Shown here one piece after another: positions 10,946 through 21,235 of a stretch of DNA of 64,000 nt. Below the pieces are notes generated by a model. It did no database searches and was not told the DNA's origin. It was given only the letters and a program-made list of their open reading frames with translations. Made by a program: the position numbers and the translations under genes. This stretch comes from Adenanthera pavonina (lineage: Eukaryota > Streptophyta > Magnoliopsida > Fabales > Fabaceae): the NCBI GenBank assembly GCA_026686845.1, contig JAIVEN010000014.1, positions 37,098,001 through 37,162,000 on the forward strand, written 5' to 3'. Numbering within the stretch: position 1 is the first letter of the stretch; each line of letters begins with the position of its first letter.

Positions 10946-13143
10946 ATGGCTAGAGTTAAGAATCCAGAAGTTGGCAAAGGAGAGGCTCATCCAAAATGTT
11001 CGATTAAATCCCAATATGCCACGAAGGAAGGAGAAAAACTGAAGAGAAAGGCCGAATCTAGCAAAGGAACTCCTTCCAAACGCCAGAAAACCACACCCAA
11101 GGGAGAATCAAAGAAGGTTGGACCCTCTTCCTTAAAGACAGCAGAACCTTCGGTGCCTGTTCCTGTTGCTGCTGAACCTGTTGCTTCCACTTCATCCTCA
11201 AGTACTGAATCTGGAGAATATGAGCTTACCACACTGCCATTATGGAGTACTCCACAGATTCAAGAGGAATACTCCACCAAGTTTGCCAACAAAAAGGTAA
11301 TCAAACCACATTGTGTAAACTTGGAGGATTTCTTGGTCTCTAATAGTTTTGATGCTGGTATATGGATGATGAGATACAAGAATCTGTTGGAAGTATTGGA
11401 GCGATATGATGATGAAGTGATAAAAACTTAGTATGCCTCCATGAAATACAACAGCAAGAAGAAAAAGTGGGAGGTCAATCTAAGATCAAGGACCATCTGG
11501 CTCTCAGATGAAACCTTGAATGAAGTGTTGGAGATCCCGGGGCAAGATGGCCTCAAGATTGACATCACTGCCTCTGGATACATGGATGAGGCAGAAACTC
11601 CTGATGAAGAAGGTGGCCCCTTTCTGAACTACAAGGAAAGCACAATTCTGAGAACTTTACTCAAAAGAAGGGAAAACTGGCCATCCATAAACGTATTGAA
11701 GCCCACAGACCTCAGTGTTCAAGTGAGAATCCTGCACTACATAGTGTCCAGGATCATATTCAACAAAGGAGGCAGCCTCAAATTGATAACAAGGGCAGAG
11801 GCACATGTCATGGCAGCAATCATGCATGGAAAGCTGATCAACATGGGACATATTATACTCCAACGTATGATCAAGGCAAGGGATCAGAGGAAGGACTCCA
11901 CACTCCCCTATGCAGCTATCATTTCCAGAATTATGCAATATGCCAGAATTCAGTATCTTGAGAAGGGAAAGGGGAAGCCCACTGAGATCTTCAAGGAGGA
12001 AGAACTACAAAGAATGGGAATTGAAAAGGATGAAGGAAGATGGGTTGGAAAGGGAGCAGGAAGAACTGAGGATATATTCTTTGTTACAGATGCCTCCCTA
12101 TAGCAAGAAGGCACTTCTGAGGCCCCTGCAAGATCTGTACCTCAGCCTTCTCAGCCAGTTCCATCTCCATCCAAGCCTACTCACATTCCAGCCACTCCCT
12201 CCTCTCGTGCCAAGCCAACCAAGATCACTGAGTTGTATGACAGCCTGTCTATACTCATTCTCAGCATCAAGGATGAACAAAATACCAAATTTTCTCATCT
12301 ACAAGATCAGATTCATCAGTTGGCAACAAACATGAAAGTGGTTGCCGATGCCTATGAAGAAATTCGAAGTGCAATCCCTACCACATCAGCTCCACCTCAG
12401 CCAGGGTTTTCTGTGCCTATCCAATCTCCAACCCCTGAGCCTCCAAGCCCCTTCGAGCTAGCCTCTTCTGACCAAGATGTTGATATAGATAATGCTGAGC
12501 CTGCTGGTGCAATGAGGACACCAAGTCCTGGTCCACCCTTGGACTATGGTTGGAAGAAGAAAGTCTTCAGGAAACAAGCCCTCATGAGCCTATGCAAGAA
12601 GATGCTCAGGATTCAATTCTTTCCATTCAAGAATCTGAGCAAGTTGACAGACTGGTGGCAGTCATTTCCACCTCTCCAGTGCAGGAGGGTGCCAGCAATG
12701 AAGAGAGAAGCATTGTGCCTGTTGTTGATTATGAAGCTATTGCTCACAATGCTCTCTTACAAGCTCAGAGAAGAAGGCTTAGGGAAATGTTTCGTCCTGA
12801 TGAACCAACTCATCCTTCTCTTGCTGCTTATGGACTCTCAGAAGAACAAAGAGCTTAATTGGCTCTTTCCAGGCAAGCAATGCAGGAGTTGCTTGAGATC
12901 TCTGATGATGATGAAGAGACAAGTCCTAAGCTTTCTGAGCCTCCTGCACCAGTTGAACCAGAAATCCCTTTTGCTCCCGTGCCACTTCAAGCCATTCCAG
13001 TTTCTCATATCCCTCCTCCGGTTGATTTTGTTGGCCTTCCTGATAATGCCAAAAAGGGGGAGAAGAAGAAGAAAACTAGAAAATCTGCTGCAGAGTCATC
13101 TGGGAAGACGTACAGCAAGAAGTCCAAGCCAAAGAAGAAGTGA
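10946..13143 (+). pseudogene. Extra ORF (env position) of element B, broken
   Basis: Homologue of the element A ORF at 1246-3435, starting MARVKNPEVGKG and ending SKPKKK. It is interrupted by TAG near 11429 (tryptophan in A), TAG near 12101, a frameshift near 12545, and TAA near 12856. Open stretches are 10946-11431, 11441-12103, 12233 to about 12545, 12550-12858 and 12859-13143. A and B carry different disabling changes, so the ORF was probably intact in their common source. The domain order is the same: basic N-terminus, globular central domain, proline-rich linker, acidic stretch, lysine-rich end. Confidence 0.82.
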
Positions 13144-13383
13144 TTGAAGAATTGATCAAACTTTAGGTTTGAGTCTTCGTGTAGTACTATGTTTTGATTT
13201 TTTTGGGTTGTTTGCATTTTGTATTTACTTTGTGTTTTGAAATTGTTTTAAGGATTTTTTACTTTAGTTGGGTTCTGTAAAGCAATATTTATCGAAATGA
13301 ATGAATTCCTTGGTTGCAATATCACTCCTTGAATCTCTTCACTGATGTGCTATATATGATATCTTTTGAAATACAATGCATAT

Positions 13384-13397
13384 GTTGAGGGGGTGCT
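13384..13397 (+). other. Second upstream purine tract of element B
   Basis: TTGAGGGGGTGCTT lies about 70 bp before the main tract, matching 984-999 of element A. Confidence 0.5.
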
Positions 13398-13450
13398 TGT
13401 TAAGGCAAACCCAAGTACTAATCCAGTTTGTAAGTTGTTTTGTCATCATC

Positions 13451-13464
13451 AAAAAGGGGGAGAA
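13451..13464 (+). other. Polypurine tract of element B
   Basis: AAAAAGGGGGAGAA abuts the 3' LTR start TGTTGAATC. Confidence 0.88.
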
Positions 13465-15129
13465 TGTTGAATCAAGAAGTTTTGATGATTCCAAATCAAC
13501 TCTCAAGAGCTTGGAGTAAAAGATATCAAAGGTGCTCAAAGAGTTCAAGTGAAGAAATCTTGGAGAAATCTGTGCAAAGTTTGTTGTAGAATGTTTAGTT
13601 TTATTTTATTTTGAGTACAAGGCTTTGATTTGGTGGAAAGAAGTTTTCAAACCTTGATCTTATGTTAAACCATGAGATATTTGAAAAACACCCACCAACA
13701 GACGAAGTTTAAAAGGTTTATATTGAACTGTCATGTTGGAAATTCAAACTTTGACTTTGGAAATTCGAATTTTGAGTTAAAACTGAATAAGTCTGAAGAG
13801 ATGCTTCTTTGACAAACGAATTTTGATTTTCCAAAATTTGAATTTTCATAAGTATCTGAAAGAAGCTTTAAGCAACAGACGAACTTTGGGTTTTGAAAAT
13901 TCGAATTTCAGACAAAATGCAACTTATGAAAACCAAAGAAATTCATCTGAAACAATGTCAAAGTTCATCTGAAATCAAGATTATGTTGAGTTTCAAAATT
14001 GCTCACTAACAGACAAACTTTGAACATGAAAATTCGAATTTCAGAAGCTAAGGTTGTGAGTCTGTTACAATGACATGTTGACATATGAATGATAGTGTTT
14101 ATAAATTCGAATGATAAAGTAAGTCTGAAAAGAGGTCTCTCTGACAGACGAACTTCACTCTTTTAAAATTCAAATTTCGAAGTAAATGAACTACTGTACT
14201 GTTTGATCCTGGTACGGACAGACGGATTTTGGCGTTCCAAAATTCGAATTTCGAGGGCACTTAGCAAATTGAAAACACTGTTCACACTAAACAGAAAAAC
14301 TTTCTTCTTGAAAATTCGTATGTCACAACATAGAAACACTTTCTAAGTTTCAAAATTCGAATTTCACTTCATGAACAGATGAACTTCAGTATTTCAATGT
14401 TGGAAGCTTTAACCTTCGGTTCCTTCAAAATTCGTCTGTTGACCAACCAAAATTCGAATTTTAGTATGTCAGACGCATTAAATGTGGTTGGTTAACGGAT
14501 AGTTTTTCAGAGTAACCGTTGGATAACTTCTCCAACAGATAGATTTTGTCTCTAACGGACATTTGAGACCTAAATCTATAAATATAACATCATTTGAAGT
14601 TGTGGGTAACAAATCAAACTTTGTATATACTGAAACTCTGCCAAATTTTCTACTCATAGACTTTTATCCTCTTACTTTAATACTTGTACTTTAACTGTCA
14701 TATTCACTCTATTCAAGAGAGTTTCATCTTTGTAAACAATATAATCTTCATCTAGAAGATAGATTTTCTTGTGAGGAAATAGTACAAGGGATTGTAAAGC
14801 ACTTTATAAAAGTGCAGAAAGTGATTGAGTGAGCTTTAGAAAACAGAGCACTAATGTTGTACTGTGGCTTTTGCAAGAAGCCCATTGAATTCTTGCTGAA
14901 TAGTGGAAAATCTCAAGAGGTGTCTTGGGTACTGGACGTAGGTCAAGAGGAGAGACCGAACCAGGATAAATATCATTGTTTTTCTTTTTCTCTTTCACTA
15001 CTCTTTTATCTTACTGCTTTATACTCTGTTTTTCTGTTATACCTTGCTTTCTTCATTGTCTTCACTTTGTGCAGAAAATTTTTAATCTTCCTAATTCACC
15101 CCCCTCTTGGGAAGTCAGCCTAACTAACA
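13465..15129 (+). repeat. 3' LTR of element B (complete, 1665 bp)
   Basis: Starts TGTTGAATC and ends CTAACTAACA, followed by ATTCT. It contains the AAATTCGAATTT / TTCGTCTG array, a TATA box at 14577-14586, and a block near 14895-14970 (AGTGGAAAATCTC, then GGACGTAGGTCAAG) that is also present in element C's LTR. Confidence 0.95.
14577..14586 (+). promoter_or_regulatory. LTR TATA box (element B 3' LTR)
   Basis: TATAAATATA in the same context as 9085-9094. Confidence 0.6.
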
Positions 15130-15134
15130 ATTCT
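15130..15134. repeat. Target site duplication ATTCT (right copy) of element B
   Basis: Identical to 7966-7970 and directly after the LTR end CTAACA. Confidence 0.9.
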
Positions 15135-16531
15135 TTGGCTTCCCATTAAAGCAAATAACATATCTTTACCTCTAGTAAGTCTAGACATGCTTTTTACTAG
15201 ATATTCATTGGTTTGCTTTAGTTCAATGCATGTTTTACAGCATACAGATTCAGCTATAGGTAGAGAAACAGTTTTAGAAATATTGTGTTGAGATTCTAGT
15301 TTGTTAATTTTTTTCTTAGCTTGCTTTAGTTCTTTAGCAACCTTAACAAACTCATCATGCAGCTCATGAAATGCATCCGGTAATTCAGAATAGGAAGGTT
15401 CAGATTCATATACCTCATCTTTTTATTACTGCTGCATGGGATTTCAGCTTCTTCAGATGCAAGTGCCATGAGACAGATATTGGCAATTTCATCATCATCA
15501 TCTTCTTCTTCATCTGAGCTGTTGCCTCATATTGATGAGATGTAAGCTCTCTTCTTCTTGCCTTTGTCTGCAGCTTTCTTTTCTTTCTCTTGCTTCTTCA
15601 GGAATCGTGGACAATCCCATTTGATATGTCTTTGCTTTTTGCATTCATAGCAAGTCACAGACTCTTTTGGTTACCTCTTGCTATCTCCAGCAGCTCCTTT
15701 CTTAAAAATTTTCTTGTTTCTCTTCTTGCTATAGAATCTTCTGAATTTTCTAACCATCATTGCTAGAGTTTCTTCATCTAGCTCCTCTCCATCGTCAGAT
15801 TCTTCCTCCTTTTCTTCAGCACCTTTGAGAGCAAGGCCTTTCTTCTTTCTGTCTTGTCCAGCTTCCTTGAGAGCTTTGAGTTTTCCTTCATACTCCTCAA
15901 GGCTGCCAAAGAGAGCTGTGACAGAGGTCATTGATTCTCCTCTGGCTTCCTCTATTGCTGTTACTTTGGGTTGCCATTCTAGAGGGAGAGCTTTTAGGAT
16001 CTTTCTGACTTTCTCTGTTTGAGTGTACTCCTTTCCCAGGCTCTTTAGTTGATTCACAATGAGGGTGAATCATTTCTGCAGCTCTTTAACACTCTCTCCT
16101 TCTGCCATTCTGAAGCTTTCATATTCTCCTATGCATGTATTTAGTTTGTTTTCCCTGACTCCAGTTATTCCTTCATGAGCAATTTGCAGGGTGTCCCACA
16201 TTTCCTTGGCAGTGGAGCATTGGGAGACTCTGTAGAATTCGTCTTGATTCAAGGCACTGACCAAACAATGTTTTGCCTTGAAATTCAGCAAGACTCTTCT
16301 TCTGTCTTCTTCATTCCATTCATCTTCTGGCTTCTCTTTGTATTTTTCATCGTCTTCCAAAGCCATTGGGACAAAATCTACCTTCTGAATAACTGACCAA
16401 ATGTCCAGATCAATTGACTAGAGATAGATTTGCATCCTCATCTTCCAGTACCCATAGTGTTCTCCACTGAAGCCAGGTGGTCTATTTGTGTTGTTGCCTT
16501 CTGGTAATATACTTTCTCCAAAGCCAGCCAT
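15135..16531 (-). pseudogene. gag region of element A
   Basis: Starts MAGFGESILPEG at 16531. An in-frame TAG follows near 16424, then open stretches at 16366-16070 ('MALEDDEKYKEKPEDEW', a UBN2-type copia gag) and 16057-15671 ('KSLGKEYTQTEKVRKILKAL'). The CCHC zinc knuckle 'CYECKKQRHIKWDC' sits near 15656-15610. Toward 15135 the frame runs through several stops and ends at the element B insertion. Gag would form the virus-like particle and bind the element RNA; this copy is non-functional. Confidence 0.87.
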
Positions 16532-16570
16532 TGTAATTCCCAGACTGTAAGATCCTTTGATTGGGAATCT

Positions 16571-16584
16571 GGACTCTAATACCA
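16571..16584 (-). other. Primer binding site of element A
   Basis: The minus strand reads TGGTATTAGAGTCC two bases after the 5' LTR end. It is close to TGGTATCAGAGC, the usual plant initiator Met-tRNA complement in copia elements. Confidence 0.8.
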
Positions 16585-16586
16585 CT

Positions 16587-18246
16587 TGTTAGTTAGGCTG
16601 GCTTCCCAAGAGGGGGGGTGAATTGGGAAGCTTAAAAATTTTCTGCAAAATATCAAAGAGGTGAAGAATGCAATATATGATGGTAAAACAGAGTATAAAT
16701 GAATAATAGTGAAAGTAACAGAAAAGAGAAGAAGACTCAGAAATTTATCTTGGTTCGGTCTCTCTACTTGACCTACGTCCAGTCCCCAAGTCACCACTTG
16801 AGATTTTCCACTATCCTGCAAGAATTCAGTGGGCTTCTTGCAAATGCCACAGTACAATGTTTATGCTCTATTCTAGAGCTTCTCTCAATCCCTTTCTGCA
16901 CTTTCACAAAGTGCTTCCTAATCCCTTGTGATATCCCTTCACAAGAAAATCTATTTTCCAGATGAAGATTAGATTGTTTACAAAGATTGAACTTTCTTAA
17001 TCAGAGTAAATATGAAAGTTGAAGTACAAATATTGAAGTGCGAGAGTTTGAGGCTTTTTGTAAATAATTTAGCAGAGTTTCAGTATATACACAGTTAAAA
17101 TCGTTACCCACAACTCCAAATGTTGTTATATTTATAGATTTAGGCCTCAAATATCCATTAGAGACAAAATCTATCCATTGGAGAAGTTATCCAACGGTTA
17201 CTCTGAAAAACTATCCGTTAACCAACAGCATTTAATGCTTCTAACATACTGAAATTCGAATTTCGGTTGGTCAACAGACGAATTTCACAGAAACCGAAGG
17301 TTAACAGCTTCAACGTTGAAATACCGAAGTTTGTCTATCATGAAGTGAAATTCGAATTTTGAAACTTAGAAAGTGTTTCTATGTTGTGACATACAAATTT
17401 TTAAGAAGAAAGTTTTTCTGTTAAGTGTGAACAGCATTTCCAATTTGCTATAGTGTCTTCGAAATTCGAATTTTAGAACCCAAAATTCGTTTGTCCGTAG
17501 CAAGCTCAAAAAGCACAGTAGTTCATTTACTTCGAAATTCGAATTTTCAAAGAGTGAAGTTCGTCTGTCAGAGAGACCTCTTTTCAAACTTACTTTAGCA
17601 TTCGAATTTATAAACACTGTCATTCGTATGTCAACATATCACTGTAGCAGACTCACAACCTTAGCTTCTGAAATTCAAATTTTCATATTCAAAGTTCGTC
17701 TGTCAGTGAGAAATTTTGAAACTCAATATAATCTTGATTTCAGATGAACTTTGACATTGTTTCAGACGAATTTCTTTAGTTTTCATAAGTTGCATTTTGT
17801 CTGAAATTCAAATTTTCAAAACCCAAAGTTCGTCTGTTGCTTAAAGCTTCTTTCAGATACTTATGAAAATTCAAATTTTGGAAAATCAAAATTCGTCTGT
17901 CAGAGAAGCATCTCTTCAGACTTATTCAGTTTTAACTCGAAATTCGAATTTCCAAAGCCAAAGTTCGAATTTCTAACATGACAGTTCAATATAAACCTTT
18001 TAAACTTCGTCTGTTGGTGGGTGTTTTTCAAATATCTCATGATTTAACATAAGATCAAGGTTTTAAAACTTCTTTCCACCAAATCAAAGCCTTGTACTCA
18101 AAATAAAATAAAACTAAACATTCTACAACAAACTTTACACAGATTTCTCCGGGATTTCTTCACCTGAACTCTTTGAGCACCTTTGATATCTTTATTCCAA
18201 GCTCTTGAGAGTTGATTTGGAATCATCAAAACTTCTTGATTCAACA
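16587..18246 (-). repeat. 5' LTR of element A (1660 bp)
   Basis: On the plus strand it runs from TGTTAGTTAGG to GATTCAACA, the inverse of element B's LTR. It contains the TTCGAATTT / TTCGTCTG array between about 17245 and 18030 and a TATA box at 17127-17136 in minus-strand sense. Confidence 0.95.
17127..17136 (-). promoter_or_regulatory. LTR TATA box (element A 5' LTR)
   Basis: TATAAATATA on the minus strand, at the same LTR position as in element B. Confidence 0.6.
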
Positions 18247-18326
18247 TAATCATCATCCTATTACATTCCTTCACACATTTCCCATCACATTACATAACTC
18301 TCCTTGTAATTGAACCAAACGAGCTG
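18247..18326. mobile_element. End fragment of a MITE (possible PIF/Harbinger type)
   Basis: The stretch ending TGTAATTGAACCAAACGAGCTG closely resembles 32040-32123, the end of the candidate MITE at 31297-32123. The terminus read inward is CAGCTCGTTTGGTTC. Element A appears to have inserted into this MITE; the other half would lie left of the window. Confidence 0.45.
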
Positions 18327-20600
18327 TAAGTGTTTTTGGAGCTGGTGCCATCCATTTAGTGTCATGGCTATCAATCATCTGCAAAACTTGTTGTACTAGC
18401 TTAGTGTTATTAACATCTTCATGAGTTCTGAAAAGCATTTGTTTCTTATCTCCACAGGATTCGTGCTAACGCCCTCAAGGGCACCTTTGCAATTGGTGGT
18501 CCATAATAGCCAACACATATGACTAAATACTTTTCACCATAGCCAGCGTCTCATGAACCTTTTCCTGGCACCGTGGTTGGAGTTCTAGTTAAGCCAAACT
18601 TGCAAATTACCATAAAAGAAACTATCTAAATCGTTAGCATTAACAATAAAACACCAAGCGTCTCTCGCAATTGACAATCTCGAAGAATGTGAAGAGTATC
18701 TTCCTCTCTATGGCAATCAAAAGGTTACACAACATTTTGAGTAAGACCATGCTTAGCTCTGAGGTAGTTATAAGGAATTCTCTCAAGAGATGCTTGCCAA
18801 AGAAAGAACTTAATTTTTTTAGGAATAGGCCACTTTCAAATCTTCCTCTTAACCGGGTCAGAATGATTGACATTATGATTATCAGTGAAGTCATAGGCTG
18901 ATTTAATAGAGAATTTACCATCTAAAGAGGGCCTCTAACAAAAACTATCAACCCTTGGACCTCCAGGTGTATTAGCATTATACAAGTAATCTTTGAATCG
19001 CCCAATGAGGAAAAAAGAGATTCCAAGTATAAACATCCCAACCACTTGAAGGGAGAACAAATTTACTTATAGTATCATGATGATTAATGAGTCTATCATT
19101 CCTCGTCACATAGTGGATTAAAGGCTCATCTAGAGAAGACCATCTATCCTACCAAAAGAGAGTGTTGGCACTAGAGTTGATCTTTTTCCCACACCATGCA
19201 AGAAGTTGTCCCAAACCTTAGATATTCTATATCAAACCATAGAGCTGTTTCTTTTCCGTGACACAGTAGGAATGTTTTGATCTCCACAAGGATATTTGGC
19301 TTGCAAACATCTAACCCACAGAGCGTTCGGCTTCTCGATTAATCCCCAACAAAGTTTCATAACAAAAGCACTATTTTGTCTTCTTAGATCTTTAATACCC
19401 AAGCCACCCATAGATTTTTTCTGTTTCACTTTATCCCAAGCTACAAAATGCATCCTCTTTTGCTCTTGGCGGTTATTCCAAAGAAAGCCCCTACAACATT
19501 TCTCCATCTCATCCATGATACCCTAGGGAAGGAGAGAGCATTACATAGAGTAGTTTGGCAAAGCAGATAGTACATATTTGATTGAAACCGTTCTTCCAGC
19601 AAGGTTGAGATATTTACCTTTCTGTGATGAGAGCTTTTGATACATCTTATGCACCAAGGGGTAAAAGTCGCTCTATTCACCTATTTGTGAAACAACGGAA
19701 TCCCCAACTATTTACCAAGATCAACAATAAGACAACACCTAGTGTTTGACTAATCTCCAAGGCCCTATTGTGACTTACGCTGTGGGAACAATATGCCTTC
19801 GTTTTTTGAAAGTTAACTCTATGTCCCAAGGCTCCACAAAGGTATCCATTACTTCCTTGATAAGGTCAACTTGTTCCACAGAAGCTTAAGCAAATATCAT
19901 AAGATCATCCGCAAAGAACAAGTGAGACAGAGGTGGGCTGTTCGAGGTCATTTTGAGGGGCTTCCACCTTCCACTTTCACATTCTCTAAAGATAAGATGT
20001 CCCAATCTTTCCATACACAAGAGAAAAATATAAGAACTAAGAGAATCACCCTATCTAATTCCTTTAGATGGGATGAATTCTAGTGACAGATTCCTATTCC
20101 AAAGGATTCTCATAGTTGAAATGCATGACATAATGATCTTGACAAGGTTATCATAAAGGCCAAGAGAACAAAGGTTATCTTGAACAAAGTACCGATCAAG
20201 ACTATTCCACCTTGACTGCAATGTATCCTTTGGTTCCTCTCTTGATTCTCAGAGTGGATGGCTTCTTGGGCAGTATTAATATTATCGCAACTTTGTCTCC
20301 CAAGTCCCAGGTATGAAACTATACTGGTGTGGCTTGATAAGATAATCCAGATATTCTCTCAATCTATTTGCAATAATTTTAGCGATTATCTTGAAACTCA
20401 CATTGTATAGAGAAATAGGTCTTAGCTCCTTCAGGGATTGCGGGTGTTCAATTTTTGGGATGAGTACAATATCAGTTTGATTAATCTCCCGCACCTTTTT
20501 AGGATTTAAGAACACATGACTAGTGGTGCTTCTAAATTTAATTTCATGGAAGGCTCTTTTTTTTAACTCCACCTATATAGTGTCATAGCTGATCCCAAGT
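18327..20600 (-). pseudogene. Decayed LINE (non-LTR) reverse transcriptase fragment
   Basis: In minus-strand order: an RT N-terminal block near 20572-20282 ('LKELRPISLYNVSFKIIAKI'), the RT catalytic box FADD near 19918-19898 ('SHLFFADDLMIFA'), a C-terminal RT part near 19680-19520 ('LAGRTVSIKYVLSALPNYSM'-like, frameshifted), 'GFLWNNRQEQKRMHFVAWDK' at 19516-19232, and a zf-RVT-like end near 18800-18620. There are many stops and frame changes. No endonuclease domain or poly(A) tail could be placed, so this is a truncated relic. Confidence 0.8.
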
Positions 20601-21235
20601 TTGGGTAAAGGAGAAGGGTTGTATAAAGCCCTCGACAGTCAATGTAAAATTTTATCAAATTTCTATGGTATGAAAGACTACTTTTTTGCTACACATCAAA
20701 GGCTTACCAGTATTTTCATTTGTTGGAATTTGAATTAGTTAATAGTACTGGATACAAGCTAATTTATTTAGAAAATAAAATAGCCTCACTTGATCTGGTT
20801 TGAAATGTAAAGTATGCTTAACTCTTTTTTATTCTGATGAAAAAGTATCTTTAACTCTTTAAATTAAAGAAAAAAAATTCTATGCATTATATCACAATTA
20901 TATTAAAAATTTTTCTAGAAAAAATATAAGCTATACTTTAAGCCTAGATTTTTTTTTAAAATAATTAAACTAGATGGTCGGGCTCGCTTATTGTCCAAAG
21001 CACTATATAGTAAGCTGCATTTTTCACAAACAGTGGGGTGAAAAAAGAAAGAAACTACACTTTTAAGTCTTTTATGTTTATGATTAAGTTCTAGTTTGGG
21101 AAAAAGGTATAATTTCTTCTATTCTTAACAAAGTTTGGAGATAGAGAAAGGGAGAACAAAGTCTTACATTTTAGTATATATATTTTTTCAACTTGTTATC
21201 AATATGGATACATTACACCAGTGAACTTGCATATA
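20601..21235. other. Intergenic region downstream of the NPH3 gene
   Basis: AT-rich. The part next to 21235 is likely the 3' untranslated region of the minus-strand NPH3 gene. I see no gene or clear repeat. Confidence 0.5.

Larger units (their letters stand above)
7971..15129 (+). mobile_element. Element B: nested copia element with internal deletion
   Basis: A plus-strand member of the A family inserted in the opposite orientation into A's gag-pol linker, with a perfect 5-bp duplication. It has a 5' LTR (7971-9620), an RNase H remnant, a motif-rich spacer, the extra ORF, purine tracts and a 3' LTR (13465-15129). The last 14 bp of the 5' LTR, the primer site, gag, protease, integrase and most of RT are gone. 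The loss of LTR end and primer site implies that the deletion happened after insertion. The element cannot be autonomous. Confidence 0.93.
1..18246 (-). mobile_element. Element A: Ty1/copia (Sirevirus-like) LTR retrotransposon, truncated by window edge, with nested element B
   Basis: A minus-strand LTR retrotransposon. In element order it has a 5' LTR (16587-18246), a Met-tRNA-type primer site, gag, protease, integrase, RT and RNase H, an extra ORF, purine tracts, and a 3' LTR (1-917, running off the window). Integrase lies before RT, which is the copia order. The internal region is about 8.5 kb once nested element B (7971-15129) is removed. The extra ORF after pol, the two gag-type zinc knuckles and the duplicated purine tract fit the Sirevirus lineage; that placement is inference. 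Nonsense codons and frameshifts break every coding region, so this copy is dead. The base pairs right of the 5' LTR are TAATC; the matching duplication would lie outside the window. The two LTR parts look about 93% identical by eye. Confidence 0.93.
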
